Below, in pieces: positions 26,386-34,579 of a DNA stretch of 64,000 bases. How positions within the stretch are numbered: position 1 is the first letter of the stretch; every line of letters begins with the position of its first letter. Source of the stretch: Acuticoccus sp051016205 (GTDB lineage: Bacteria; Pseudomonadota; Alphaproteobacteria; Rhizobiales; Amorphaceae); assembly GCA_051016205.1 (NCBI GenBank), contig CP136534.1, positions 5,456,001 to 5,520,000 on the forward strand. The letters are read 5' to 3'. The notes under the pieces are model-generated. The model did no database searches. It was not told where the DNA came from and saw nothing but the letters and a program-made list of their open reading frames with translations. The translations under genes and the position numbers were made by a program.

Positions 26386-27027
26386 TTATGATCTGGCCGC
26401 AGCGGTCGATGCACGCACATCGGTGTCGCGGAAGGCAAGAAGGACTGCGGCAAGCACCATGAGGCCCCCGCAGATCCGGTTCACGAGGGATGAGCGGCGC
26501 ACCAACGTCGCCGCCAACTTCTCAGCCACGCTGCCATAGATGAACAAAAGCGTCCCATCCACCACAAGGTAAGTGAGACCGAGTATTGCGAGCTGCGGCC
26601 AGATGGGTGCGCCAGGGTCCACGAATTGCGGGAACAGCGCGGCAAAGAAGAACACCGCCTTGGGGTTGGTGGCTGAGGTGAGAAAACCTTGCCAGTAGAG
26701 CCGGTTCGCCATCCCCGTCGACACCGAGGGCTTGGGCGCAGACGCCCGCATGAAGGTGCGCACGCCCATGTAGGCAAGGTAGCAAACACCGACCCACTTC
26801 ACGACCGTCAGCGCCGATTCGGACGCTGCGATAATCGCCACAAGACCGAAGGCAGCTGCCGTCATCTGCAAGGCGTTGGCCGACAGGTCCCCCGCTACGG
26901 TGGCGCTTGACGCGCGCACCCCATGCCGGGCGCTGTTGGCAATCATCAGAAGCTGGCTCGGCCCTGGAGGCGAGGCGAAGAATACTGCGATGGTGGCAAG
27001 GTAGGCAAGGTAGACCTCAACGGCCAT
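26386..27027 (-). CDS. LysE/RhtB family amino acid exporter
   Basis: A 213-residue translocator with about six membrane segments. The N-terminal FFASPPGPSQLLMIANSARHG matches the conserved PGP region of LysE/RhtB proteins, and FLTSATNPKAVFFFAALFPQFV is the second family motif. Proteins of this type export basic or neutral amino acids. With arginase about 1.5 kb away, export of a basic amino acid is possible but unproved. Confidence 0.92.
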   Translation of the reverse strand: MAVEVYLAYLATIAVFFASPPGPSQLLMIANSARHGVRASSATVAGDLSANALQMTAAAFGLVAIIAASESALTVVKWVGVCYLAYMGVRTFMRASAPKPSVSTGMANRLYWQGFLTSATNPKAVFFFAALFPQFVDPGAPIWPQLAILGLTYLVVDGTLLFIYGSVAEKLAATLVRRSSLVNRICGGLMVLAAVLLAFRDTDVRASTAAARS

Positions 27028-27057
27028 GACAGGGCCTTTCCGCGCGGCCTTGGCGCA

Positions 27058-27432
27058 TCACGACCATGGTGCTGCGTTCTCCTCAAAGTCGGGGCGCTGG
27101 GGGCCGACCAGGCAGAACCTGTGGCCCGTCGGTGCTTCCATGATGATCCACCGCGGGAGGGCAGCAACGCGGTGTGCGCCTGCCGCTTCCAGCCGGTCAG
27201 CTTCCGCGTCCCTGTCGTCGGTTTCAATGTCGAGGTGGACGCGGGCGGCATGATCCACCGCCTGCAGGAGGATGCGCGGCTCCCCCGTCACCTCTTTTAA
27301 GACCGCGTACTTGCCGTCCTCGTCCACCGATCCGGTCAGCCCCAGGGCGGCGGACCAGAAGGCGAGCGCCGGCTCCAGGTCTTTGGTCGGACAGTCGATC
27401 ACGATGCAGCCCAAGCGGCTCTTGTGCGCCAT
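27058..27432 (-). CDS. VOC family (glyoxalase-like) protein
   Basis: A 124-residue protein with two beta-alpha-beta-beta-beta modules. The motifs DCPTKDLEPALAFWSAALG and HLDIETDDRDAEADRLEAAGA place it in the glyoxalase/bleomycin resistance (Glyoxalase_6) group. Metal ligands can be suggested (His in RVHLDIE, Glu in IIMEAP) but the reaction is not known. ATG 27432 has a GAGGGG ribosome site; a GTG one codon earlier is also in frame. Confidence 0.87.
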   Translation of the reverse strand: MAHKSRLGCIVIDCPTKDLEPALAFWSAALGLTGSVDEDGKYAVLKEVTGEPRILLQAVDHAARVHLDIETDDRDAEADRLEAAGAHRVAALPRWIIMEAPTGHRFCLVGPQRPDFEENAAPWS

Positions 27433-27463
27433 CACGTTCCCCTCAGGCTCATATCAGGACGCC

Positions 27464-28444
27464 TCACACCCGCTCGATGATGCGTTCGCCGAACAAACCT
27501 TGCGGCCGGAACAGCAGGAAAACCAGCGCGATCATGTAGGCAAACCAGCTCTCAATCCCGCCGCCCACCAGGGGACCCCAGTAGATTTCGCCGAGCTTCT
27601 CGCCAATTCCGATGATGAGCCCCCCGACAATGGCGCCGGGGATGGAGGTAAATCCGCCCAGGATCAGAACAGGCAGCGCCTTGAAGGCGATGATCTCCAG
27701 CGCGAACGACACGTCAGAGCGCGCACCCCACATGATGCCTGTGAACAATGCCACCACGCCCGCAGCAAACCACACGATGATCCAGATCTGGTTCAGCGAA
27801 ATGCCCACCGAGAGGGCCGCCTGGTGATCGTCCGCCACCGCGCGAAGGGCCCTGCCGATCCGCGTCTTTGAGAAGAAGAAGCCGAGCGCGGTCACCAACG
27901 CCAGCGCAATGGCCGCAGCGGCAATGTCCAGGTGCTGGAAGAGAATGAAACCAGGCTGACCGTCGGGCCCCAGGCCCGCAGGCTCCCACACCGATGAGCC
28001 TGTGGGCAGGAACAACTCCTCTGTCACCATGGTTTTCGGTTCGCCGCCGAAGATCAACTCCCCAAGGCCGATGAGGAAGAAGGTGAGCCCGATGGTGGCC
28101 ATGAACAAAATGATGTCCGGCTGGTTCACAAGGGGCCGCAGCACCAGCCTTTCCACCCCGACCGCCAGAACGAGCATGATCACAAGGCACAAGGCGAACG
28201 CGACGGGTGCAGGCACCCCAAGCTCGACCAGCCCCACCAGCGAGAGGGCCGCGAACACCACCATGATCCCTTGGGCGAAGTTGAAGACCCCCGAAGCCTT
28301 GAAGATCAGGACGAAGCCAAGGGCGATCAGCGCGTACAGCACACCCCCCACGAAGCCTTCCCACAGCACCTGAAGAAAGAAGTCGGGCGTCGAGACCATC
28401 TGCACGAAAGGATCGACAAAGATCGCGTAGAGCGTTTCGGCCAC
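27464..28444 (-). CDS. livH: Branched-chain amino acid ABC transporter permease (LivH-like)
   Basis: A 326-residue permease with about eight membrane segments and the LivH stretches GFVGGVLYALIALGFVLIFKASGVFNFAQG near the N terminus. The open frame continues upstream for 35 codons, but GTG 28444 behind a G-rich ribosome site removes a non-hydrophobic Arg/Pro-rich leader. It should pair with the LivM-like protein at 24713 and perhaps the binding protein at 20607. It starts about 145 bp from the divergent arginase gene. Confidence 0.9.
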   Translation of the reverse strand: MAETLYAIFVDPFVQMVSTPDFFLQVLWEGFVGGVLYALIALGFVLIFKASGVFNFAQGIMVVFAALSLVGLVELGVPAPVAFALCLVIMLVLAVGVERLVLRPLVNQPDIILFMATIGLTFFLIGLGELIFGGEPKTMVTEELFLPTGSSVWEPAGLGPDGQPGFILFQHLDIAAAAIALALVTALGFFFSKTRIGRALRAVADDHQAALSVGISLNQIWIIVWFAAGVVALFTGIMWGARSDVSFALEIIAFKALPVLILGGFTSIPGAIVGGLIIGIGEKLGEIYWGPLVGGGIESWFAYMIALVFLLFRPQGLFGERIIERV

Positions 28445-28588
28445 GGAGCCCCCCAGGTCAGTGCGCGCCCGTACCGTGAGGCGAGTTGGCGGCGACGGCA
28501 ACCCCTCGCCGCGTCTGGGCCTTGACCTTTTGGGGAACGCCGACAACAAGCGCGATGGAGGGTGACAGCTTCAAGGTGGACGCGCACG

Positions 28589-29500
28589 ATGGCAACGATC
28601 TCAGTTTTGGGGGCCCCCACACAGGCAGGCACCTACCGCAGGGGCTGCCTGATGGGGCCGGACGCGCTGCGCACAGCGGGGTTGATCGACGCGCTTGCCG
28701 ACCTTGGCCACACCATTGCCGAAGATCGCAACGTCATCCCCGAGGCGGTCGACCTTGACGACGCACCCTTTGCCCCCGCCCACCATGTGGCGGAGACGGC
28801 GGGCTGGGTGCGCGGGGTGCGAAAGGCTGTGGCTGAGGCGGCCCAGAAAGGCCATGTGCCCGTCATCCTGGGGGGCGACCATTCCATTGCCGCAGGAAGC
28901 CTCGCTGGCCTGTGCGATGTGGGCGAGCCTCACGTGTTGTGGCTGGACGCCCATCCTGACTTCAACACCATCAAGACCACCCTTTCAGGCAACCTTCACG
29001 GGGCCGCGCTGGCCTTCGCCGCCGGGCTCGACGGGGCGGACGTGATCTACGGTGAGCCCATCAAGCCGCTCGACCCCAAGCGGGTGACGATGATCGGCAT
29101 CCGCTCGGTGGACAAGGACGAGCGCACCCTCCTCACCCAGCACGGCGTCACCGTCTACGACATGCGCGCGGTGGATGAGTACGGTGTCGGCGAGCTGGTA
29201 CGCCGCACCATCAATGAGGTGGGCAAGGTCGGCGGGCGCCTCCACGTCAGCCTCGATGTGGACTTTCTGGACCCTGACATTGCTCCGGCCGTCGGCACCA
29301 CCGTCCCTGGCGGGGCAACGGTGCGCGAGGCCCATCTTGCCATGGAGCTTCTCCACGAGAGCGGGCTTGTGAGCTCATTGGATTTGGTGGAGCTGAACCC
29401 GTTCCTGGACGAATTCGGCAGGACAGCCACTCTGATGAGCGACCTTGCGGCAAGCCTTTTCGGCCGCACCATCATGGATCGTCCGACGAGGGCATGGTGA
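28589..29500 (+). CDS. rocF: Arginase (ureohydrolase)
   Basis: A 303-residue manganese ureohydrolase that splits arginine to ornithine and urea. All metal motifs are visible: GGDHSIA, DAHPDFN and SLDVDFLDPD. The LSGNLHGAAL segment after the second motif is arginase-like and not agmatinase-like. An upstream ATG at 28562 is in frame, but ATG 28589 begins where the first strand (TISVLGAP) starts. It ends 5 bp from the convergent gene at 29506. The nearby LysE-type exporter and Liv-type permeases suggest amino acid metabolism. Confidence 0.9.
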   Translation: MATISVLGAPTQAGTYRRGCLMGPDALRTAGLIDALADLGHTIAEDRNVIPEAVDLDDAPFAPAHHVAETAGWVRGVRKAVAEAAQKGHVPVILGGDHSIAAGSLAGLCDVGEPHVLWLDAHPDFNTIKTTLSGNLHGAALAFAAGLDGADVIYGEPIKPLDPKRVTMIGIRSVDKDERTLLTQHGVTVYDMRAVDEYGVGELVRRTINEVGKVGGRLHVSLDVDFLDPDIAPAVGTTVPGGATVREAHLAMELLHESGLVSSLDLVELNPFLDEFGRTATLMSDLAASLFGRTIMDRPTRAW

Positions 29501-29505
29501 GGCAG

Positions 29506-30192
29506 TCAGCAATCGGTGACGCTGATCTGTAGCTGGTAGACGCCGCGGTGGATGGTGCCTTCAGCACCCGCTGCCATCAGCATGGCGTCAGGCACCCGGT
29601 CACGGCACCAGCGGGCAAAGTCCGGCGCATCGCCCCACCCTTCCACCATCAGGACCCAGGCGGGGATGCGGTTCAGCTCGCCCCTCGCCTTACGTTCGGC
29701 TGTGTCCACAGCGCTTGCGGCACGGTCGGCAATGAAGACGTGGGCGCCCGAAATGACGGCAGGATCGTCACCCAAGCGGTCGAACACCTCCCTGTCGAGG
29801 GCGGTAAGGTGGGCGTTGGCGTGGGCATCGTCCACATCGTAGCGCCACGTGGTGCACAGTGCCCCTTCCGCCCGCGACATCGACCGCGCGACCTTGCAGA
29901 TGGACCGGTTCACCTTGCGGAAGTGCTTGACTGTCTCCACGGTCCAAGGCGTTGGGCTGTTGAGGCGCTTTTGGTAGTCTTGCCCGGTCAGCACCACTGG
30001 GGTGTCGGCCTCGTAAAGATTGAAGAACTCAAGGTCGGCATTGAGGGCACGGTAGCGGCGACCGCGGTTGAACCCATTGATCCCCACCCTCTCGGCCATG
30101 TGCTCTACACCGTGCCAAGCATAAAACGCCTCACGGCCCACCGTGTCGATATCATGCCAAATGGCCACGGCTCCCGTGCCTTTAAGTGCCAC
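29506..30192 (-). CDS. Uncharacterised protein, possible dimeric alpha/beta-barrel fold
   Basis: A 228-residue soluble protein that I cannot assign. The N-terminal part (AIWHDIDTVGREAFYAWHGVEHMAERV then GFNRGRRYRA) resembles ferredoxin-like dimeric alpha/beta-barrel proteins (Dabb/EthD/DUF4286-like), which often use such a His- and Trp-rich strand. A second half repeats the length and again ends in a beta strand. GTG 30192 has a good AGGAG site; a longer TTG-started form would run through the divergent promoter. It shares a 90-bp region with the IclR regulator, which may control it. Confidence 0.7.
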   Translation of the reverse strand: MALKGTGAVAIWHDIDTVGREAFYAWHGVEHMAERVGINGFNRGRRYRALNADLEFFNLYEADTPVVLTGQDYQKRLNSPTPWTVETVKHFRKVNRSICKVARSMSRAEGALCTTWRYDVDDAHANAHLTALDREVFDRLGDDPAVISGAHVFIADRAASAVDTAERKARGELNRIPAWVLMVEGWGDAPDFARWCRDRVPDAMLMAAGAEGTIHRGVYQLQISVTDC

Positions 30193-30215
30193 GCGTCGCG
30201 CTCCTGTCGCTGGTT

Positions 30216-30260
30216 TTTGGAAACCTATTCTAATTTCTGACAAAGTTCTATAGGCTCAGG
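30216..30260. promoter_or_regulatory. AT-rich divergent promoter region with a CCTAT/ATAGG dyad
   Basis: The gap between gene 29506 (minus) and iclR (plus) has an AT-rich core in an otherwise GC-rich sequence. A CCTAT (30224-30228) and ATAGG (30250-30254) inverted repeat spans it. This is a fair candidate for the IclR operator and overlapping promoters, but exact -35/-10 boxes could not be fixed. Confidence 0.45.
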
Positions 30261-30282
30261 TCATCCTCTTGGGAGTGCGCAC

Positions 30283-31095
30283 GTGACCGTTGCGGCCGTG
30301 GATCGTTGTTTGAGCCTGATCGAGGCGCTGGCCGGCGCGCGCGAGCCGCAGGAACTGTCAGCGCTGGCCGCCAAGGTTGGCCTTCCCAACAGCGCTGCCC
30401 ACAGGATCTTATCCACCCTGTCGGCACGGGGTTGGGTGGTGCAGGACCCCACCACCCACGCCTACGCCCTGTCACTGCGGCTCAGCGTCCTTGCCTTGCG
30501 CCATTTGGAAGCCCACGCCGTTCCCAATGTGGTGCAGAAGGTGCTGGACGATCTTGCCGCGCGCACGGGCGAATACTGCCGCCTTGCAGTGGTGGAGCAG
30601 GAAGATCTGATCTGGGTGGCGCGCGCCCAAGGAGCCACCGTGGGCCTGCGCTACGAGCCTGATATGGGACAGGAAATCGTTCTCCACGCCACTGCCAATG
30701 GCAAAGCCTGGCTTGCCAGCATGGACAAAGAGGATGCCGTGCGTCTCCTGCGTAGCCGTGGGATCGACATGTCTCGGCCGCTCGGCCCCAACTGCCTGAC
30801 AAGCGAGGCCGCCGTCCTGGCCCACCTCGATACCGCCCGCGCGAAAGGTTTTGCCACCGCCATTGAGGAGGCGGAGGCAGGCGCTGCCGCCATTGCAGTG
30901 GTTTTTCGCGCAGCGCCTGAGACAGGCGCCCCCGTGGCAGGCACCGTCAGCGTCGCGGGCCCCTTGATGCGCTTTCCCGAAGAACGGCACGCCGCGCTTG
31001 CCAAGGACCTGCAGGTGGCTGCCGAAGAACTCTCCTCCGTCTGGCCGCTGCGCCAGTTCGCCCGCAGTGCGTCCAATCATGGGTCGTCCCAGTGA
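30283..31095 (+). CDS. IclR family transcriptional regulator
   Basis: A 270-residue regulator. Residues about 5-60 form the winged helix (LSALAAKVGLPNSAAHRILSTL), followed by a linker and an effector domain with VVEQEDLIWVARAQG and LHATANGKAWLAS stretches that normally line the ligand pocket. IclR proteins usually govern catabolic and transport genes for aromatic acids, sugars or allantoin. Its stop overlaps the next start by 4 bp, so it is cotranscribed with the importer it probably controls. GTG start at 30283. Confidence 0.92.
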   Translation: MTVAAVDRCLSLIEALAGAREPQELSALAAKVGLPNSAAHRILSTLSARGWVVQDPTTHAYALSLRLSVLALRHLEAHAVPNVVQKVLDDLAARTGEYCRLAVVEQEDLIWVARAQGATVGLRYEPDMGQEIVLHATANGKAWLASMDKEDAVRLLRSRGIDMSRPLGPNCLTSEAAVLAHLDTARAKGFATAIEEAEAGAAAIAVVFRAAPETGAPVAGTVSVAGPLMRFPEERHAALAKDLQVAAEELSSVWPLRQFARSASNHGSSQ

Positions 31096-31853
31096 CAGCG
31101 CCGCTTCCCCTTTGGCGCCGCGTGGCAGAGCCTGCCCTGTGGTTCATAGGCTTAATGGTGTTGTGGGAATTGGCCGTGGTCACCCTTGCCGTGCCGGCGT
31201 TCGTGCTTCCCGCGCCATCGGTCTTTCTGGTGCGCATCGTCGAGGAGTATGACAGGCTCGCCCACCACGGCTTCATCACCACGCGGATGATCTTTTACGG
31301 CTTCCTGGCCGGCTCCATTCCTGGCGTCGCGCTTGCCTACATCATCGCCCGCTCCCGCCTTGCCGAGAAGCTGCTCTATCCGATGGTGGTCTTCATCCAG
31401 GGGTTGCCCAAGATCACGCTTGCGCCGCTCATGCTGGTATGGTTCGGCTTCGGCGCCTTCCCCAAAGTGTTGATGACGGCGCTCATCACCTTCTTCCCCG
31501 TCTTGGTGGACAGTGTGGCCGGCTTTAAGGGGATCGACAGGCGGCAGTACCACCTCAGCCGCTCCATGGGCGCGTCCTGGTGGCAGACCTTCCGCTATTT
31601 CGAGCTGCCGGCAGCCGCCCCGCAGATCTTTTCGGGCCTCAAGATCACCATCGTGATCGCCGTCACCGTGGTGATTGTGGTGGAGTGGCTGAACTCCAAC
31701 AACGGCCTTGGCTATCTCGTCCTGCGGGCGATGGATGCCAACGACACGGCGCTGTTGTTCGCCATCCTCGTGGTGGGCTCCACCATTGGCGTGATCCTCA
31801 GCTACGCAATGGTGCTTTTGGAAAACTTTTTCATGCCCTGGCGACGCCGCTAG
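31092..31853 (+). CDS. SsuC-like ABC transporter permease (first of two)
   Basis: A 253-residue permease with about six membrane segments and the EAA loop DRRQYHLSRSMGASWWQTF. GTG 31092 overlaps the iclR stop. The binding-protein gene follows after a 102-bp gap holding two small hairpins. A second, different permease lies behind the binding protein, so this importer too seems to use two distinct membrane subunits. Confidence 0.9.
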   Translation: MTAPLPLWRRVAEPALWFIGLMVLWELAVVTLAVPAFVLPAPSVFLVRIVEEYDRLAHHGFITTRMIFYGFLAGSIPGVALAYIIARSRLAEKLLYPMVVFIQGLPKITLAPLMLVWFGFGAFPKVLMTALITFFPVLVDSVAGFKGIDRRQYHLSRSMGASWWQTFRYFELPAAAPQIFSGLKITIVIAVTVVIVVEWLNSNNGLGYLVLRAMDANDTALLFAILVVGSTIGVILSYAMVLLENFFMPWRRR

Positions 31854-31879
31854 CGCAGCCTTGGTATCAAGACGGACTG

Positions 31880-31930
31880 CCGCACCGTGCTGCGGTCCAC
31901 AACGATAGAGGCCGCCACCCACGACGGCGG
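31880..31930 (+). promoter_or_regulatory. Tandem hairpins ahead of the binding-protein gene
   Basis: CCGCA/TGCGG (31880-31895) and CCGCC/GGCGG (31912-31930) stems lie between a permease stop and the binding-protein ribosome site. Such hairpins often stabilise the binding-protein part of an importer mRNA. No T-run follows, so they are not strong terminators. Confidence 0.35.
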
Positions 31931-31955
31931 TCCAAAACAGCAAGGAGGACACATC

Positions 31956-32945
31956 GTGAGACCCCTGACTTTTGCCGCGGCCTGTGCCGTTGCGTTGATG
32001 CCGATGGCATCCTTTGCCGCCGATGAGTTGACGCTGACCATGAACTGGACGGCCGACTCGGCCCACCTCGGCTTCGCCATGGCCGAAAAGAACGGCTACT
32101 ACGCCGATGAAGGGCTGGATGTGACCTTGCAGGAGGGCCGCGGCTCGTCCGTTGCCGCGCAACTTGTGGCCACGGGCCAGACCGACCTTGGTTATGCCGA
32201 TGCAGGCGCTGCGTTGAACGTCGCCTCTCAAGGAGCGCCGATCCGCATCATCTCCACCATCTGGAAATCAGGCCAGTTCGGCATCCAGTTCCTTGAAAGC
32301 TCAGGCATTTCCGAGCCCGCGGACCTGAAGGGCAAGACCATTGCGGTCGCTCCAGGCACGGCGATGGTGCCGCTGGTGCCGGTCTTCCTCGCCGCCAACG
32401 GCATGAGCGAGGACGATGTGGAGATTGTCTCAGCCACGCAAAACGCTGCCCTTGGCCTGCTTGCCAAAGGCGATATCGACGCCATTGCCGAGACGCCTGA
32501 AAACACCGTCGTGCCGCTCGCAGCCCAAGGGCTCGATGTGGGCAACATGTACTTCTACAATCACGGTGTTCCCCTGGTCAGCCTCAGCCTGGTCGCCCGG
32601 GAAGACAAGATTGAAGAGAACGCGGACATGTATCGCCGCTTCATTGCCGCCACGTTGCGCGGCTGGCAGGCGGCGATGGAAAACCCTGAAGCGGCAGTGG
32701 ACGCCCTTCTGGAAATCTTCCCCGAAACGGAAAACTCCAAGGAAGCCCTGCTGCAAGGGGCCACCTATTCCTTCGCCTCCGTCTGCCCTGCGGGGACGGG
32801 CGATGCCATCGGTGCCACCCCGCCCGAGACCTGGGACGGCATCTACAATGTCATGACGAGCGCGATGGACTTCTCCACCGACAAGCCCGTCACCGACTAC
32901 TACACCAACGACCTTTTGCCGGCCGAGCCGGTCACCTGCCCGTAG
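31956..32945 (+). CDS. NMT1/SsuA-like ABC transporter substrate-binding protein
   Basis: A 329-residue exported protein with a signal peptide ending SFAAD (residues 1-22) and the family pattern: LTLTMNWTADSAHLGFAMAEKNGYYADEG, then GQTDLGYADAGA and ADLKGKTIAVAPGT. The MNWTADSAH start resembles binding proteins for pyrimidine-type thiamine precursors and for aromatic acids. GTG 31956 is placed by an AAGGAGG site 9 bp upstream; the frame is open before it. Confidence 0.9.
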   Translation: MRPLTFAAACAVALMPMASFAADELTLTMNWTADSAHLGFAMAEKNGYYADEGLDVTLQEGRGSSVAAQLVATGQTDLGYADAGAALNVASQGAPIRIISTIWKSGQFGIQFLESSGISEPADLKGKTIAVAPGTAMVPLVPVFLAANGMSEDDVEIVSATQNAALGLLAKGDIDAIAETPENTVVPLAAQGLDVGNMYFYNHGVPLVSLSLVAREDKIEENADMYRRFIAATLRGWQAAMENPEAAVDALLEIFPETENSKEALLQGATYSFASVCPAGTGDAIGATPPETWDGIYNVMTSAMDFSTDKPVTDYYTNDLLPAEPVTCP

Positions 32946-32961
32946 CGGGCAACCCCGGCAG

Positions 32962-33783
32962 GTGAGTCAAGAGTCCCCCGCTGTCGGTGCGCCCGCCCAA
33001 CGGCCAGGCTTTCTAAGGCCTGTCCTTGGTGTGGCGGGCGCGCTCATCTATCCGGTGGTGGCGGTGGGACTCCTCCTCGGCTTATGGGAGGCGGCGATAC
33101 GGTTTTGGGAGGTGCCCGTGTGGCTCGTCCCCAAACCGACGGACTTTCTGGCCCGCTTCGTCGCCGATCTCCCCTTGCTGCTGGAGAACGCCTGGGCCAC
33201 CTCGCTGACCATTGTCGGCGGGTTCGTCCTGGGGGTGGTGATAGCGGTGCCCCTTGCCCTTGCCATCGTCTCCGTCGGGGCGCTGGAGCGGGGGCTTTAC
33301 CCGGTCATCGTCTTCCTCAACATCATGCCGAAAACGGTGATCGGGCCGATCCTCATCATCTGGTTCGGCATCGGGCCCTTGGTGTCGGTCCTCATCGTCT
33401 TTTTGATGTCGTTCTTCCCCGTGCTGTTGGATGCCATGTCGGGCTTTCGTGCCGTGGACGGGCGACTTTACTACATCACCCGGTCCATGGGGGCGGACCG
33501 CTGGCAGACCTTCCGCTTTGTGCGCCTGCCCGCCTCAATGCCCCACATTTATGCCGGGATGCGCATTGGCGTTGTGAAGGCTGTGGAAGGGGTCATCATC
33601 GCCGAGTTCATTGCCTCTAATGCAGGGCTCGGCCACCTCATCATGCGCGCCTTCAGCTTTATGGACATGACGCTCTTGTTCTCCGCCCTTGTCGCAACCG
33701 CTTTCGTCGCTCTCCTCTTCAACGCCATCATGAGCCTTGGTGAACGGAAGCTCATGCCCTGGGCGCGCCACCTTCATGACTGA
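32962..33783 (+). CDS. SsuC-like ABC transporter permease (second of two)
   Basis: A 273-residue permease with about six membrane segments and the EAA loop DGRLYYITRSMGADRWQTF. It is clearly related to, but not the same as, the permease at 31092. GTG 32962 follows the binding protein by 16 bp, and its stop overlaps the ATPase gene by 8 bp. Confidence 0.9.
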   Translation: MSQESPAVGAPAQRPGFLRPVLGVAGALIYPVVAVGLLLGLWEAAIRFWEVPVWLVPKPTDFLARFVADLPLLLENAWATSLTIVGGFVLGVVIAVPLALAIVSVGALERGLYPVIVFLNIMPKTVIGPILIIWFGIGPLVSVLIVFLMSFFPVLLDAMSGFRAVDGRLYYITRSMGADRWQTFRFVRLPASMPHIYAGMRIGVVKAVEGVIIAEFIASNAGLGHLIMRAFSFMDMTLLFSALVATAFVALLFNAIMSLGERKLMPWARHLHD

Positions 33784-34579
33784 CCCGTCCGCGTCCTCCC
33801 GCCGCGGCGCGTCCATCGCGGCCACCGGCATCACCAAAACCTATGGCAGAGGGGCGAACGCCCACCATGCACTGGGACCCATCGACCTCAACGTCGCGCC
33901 TGGGGAGTTTGTCAGCCTCATCGGTCCGTCGGGGTGCGGGAAGTCCACAACCCTCCTTCTGGTCTCGGGCTTGGAGCCTGCCACCGACGGCACCATCCTT
34001 GTGGACGACAAAAAGCTGACCGCCCCCATCCGCGATGTGGGGATCGTGTTTCAGGACCATCTCCTCCTGGAGTTTCGCACAGCGCTCGCAAACGTCATGC
34101 TGCAGCAGGAGATCCGCCGGCTCGACAGACGCACCATGACTGCGCAAGCCGAAGCCCTGTTTGACAAGCTGGGGCTGAAAGGGGCGGAAAACCGCTACCC
34201 CTGGCAACTGTCAGGCGGGATGCGTCAGCGGGTCTCCATCGCCCGCGCCCTCGTCCACGAGCCGTCCATGCTGTTGATGGACGAACCGTTCGGCGCGCTC
34301 GATGCCATCACCCGCACACAGATCCGCCACGACCTTGAGATGCTGTGGCTCGACACGCAAAAGACCGTTCTGTTCATCACCCACTCCATCGAAGAGGCCG
34401 TGGGCCTGTCGGACCGCGTGTTGGTGATGTCGAAAAGCCCCGGCACCATTGTGGATGAGATCCTCATCGACCTGCCGCGCCCAAGGCCCGCCCACCTTGG
34501 CGAATATCCAGAGTTCAGCCGCTACGCCAAGCGCATCTACGAGATCTTCGAGCGGCTCGGCGTCTACCATTTCCAGTGA
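33776..34579 (+). CDS. ABC transporter ATP-binding protein, SsuB/TauB type
   Basis: A 267-residue ATPase: Walker A GPSGCGKST at 50-58, Q-loop VFQDHLLLEF, signature LSGGMRQRVSIARAL, Walker B MLLMDEPFGALD, switch His in ITHS. ATG 33776 was chosen over an upstream in-frame start because it gives the usual lead and a short overlap with the permease. It powers the importer made of the permeases at 31092 and 32962 and the binding protein at 31956. The stop overlaps the next start by 4 bp. Confidence 0.93.
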   Translation: MTDPSASSRRGASIAATGITKTYGRGANAHHALGPIDLNVAPGEFVSLIGPSGCGKSTTLLLVSGLEPATDGTILVDDKKLTAPIRDVGIVFQDHLLLEFRTALANVMLQQEIRRLDRRTMTAQAEALFDKLGLKGAENRYPWQLSGGMRQRVSIARALVHEPSMLLMDEPFGALDAITRTQIRHDLEMLWLDTQKTVLFITHSIEEAVGLSDRVLVMSKSPGTIVDEILIDLPRPRPAHLGEYPEFSRYAKRIYEIFERLGVYHFQ

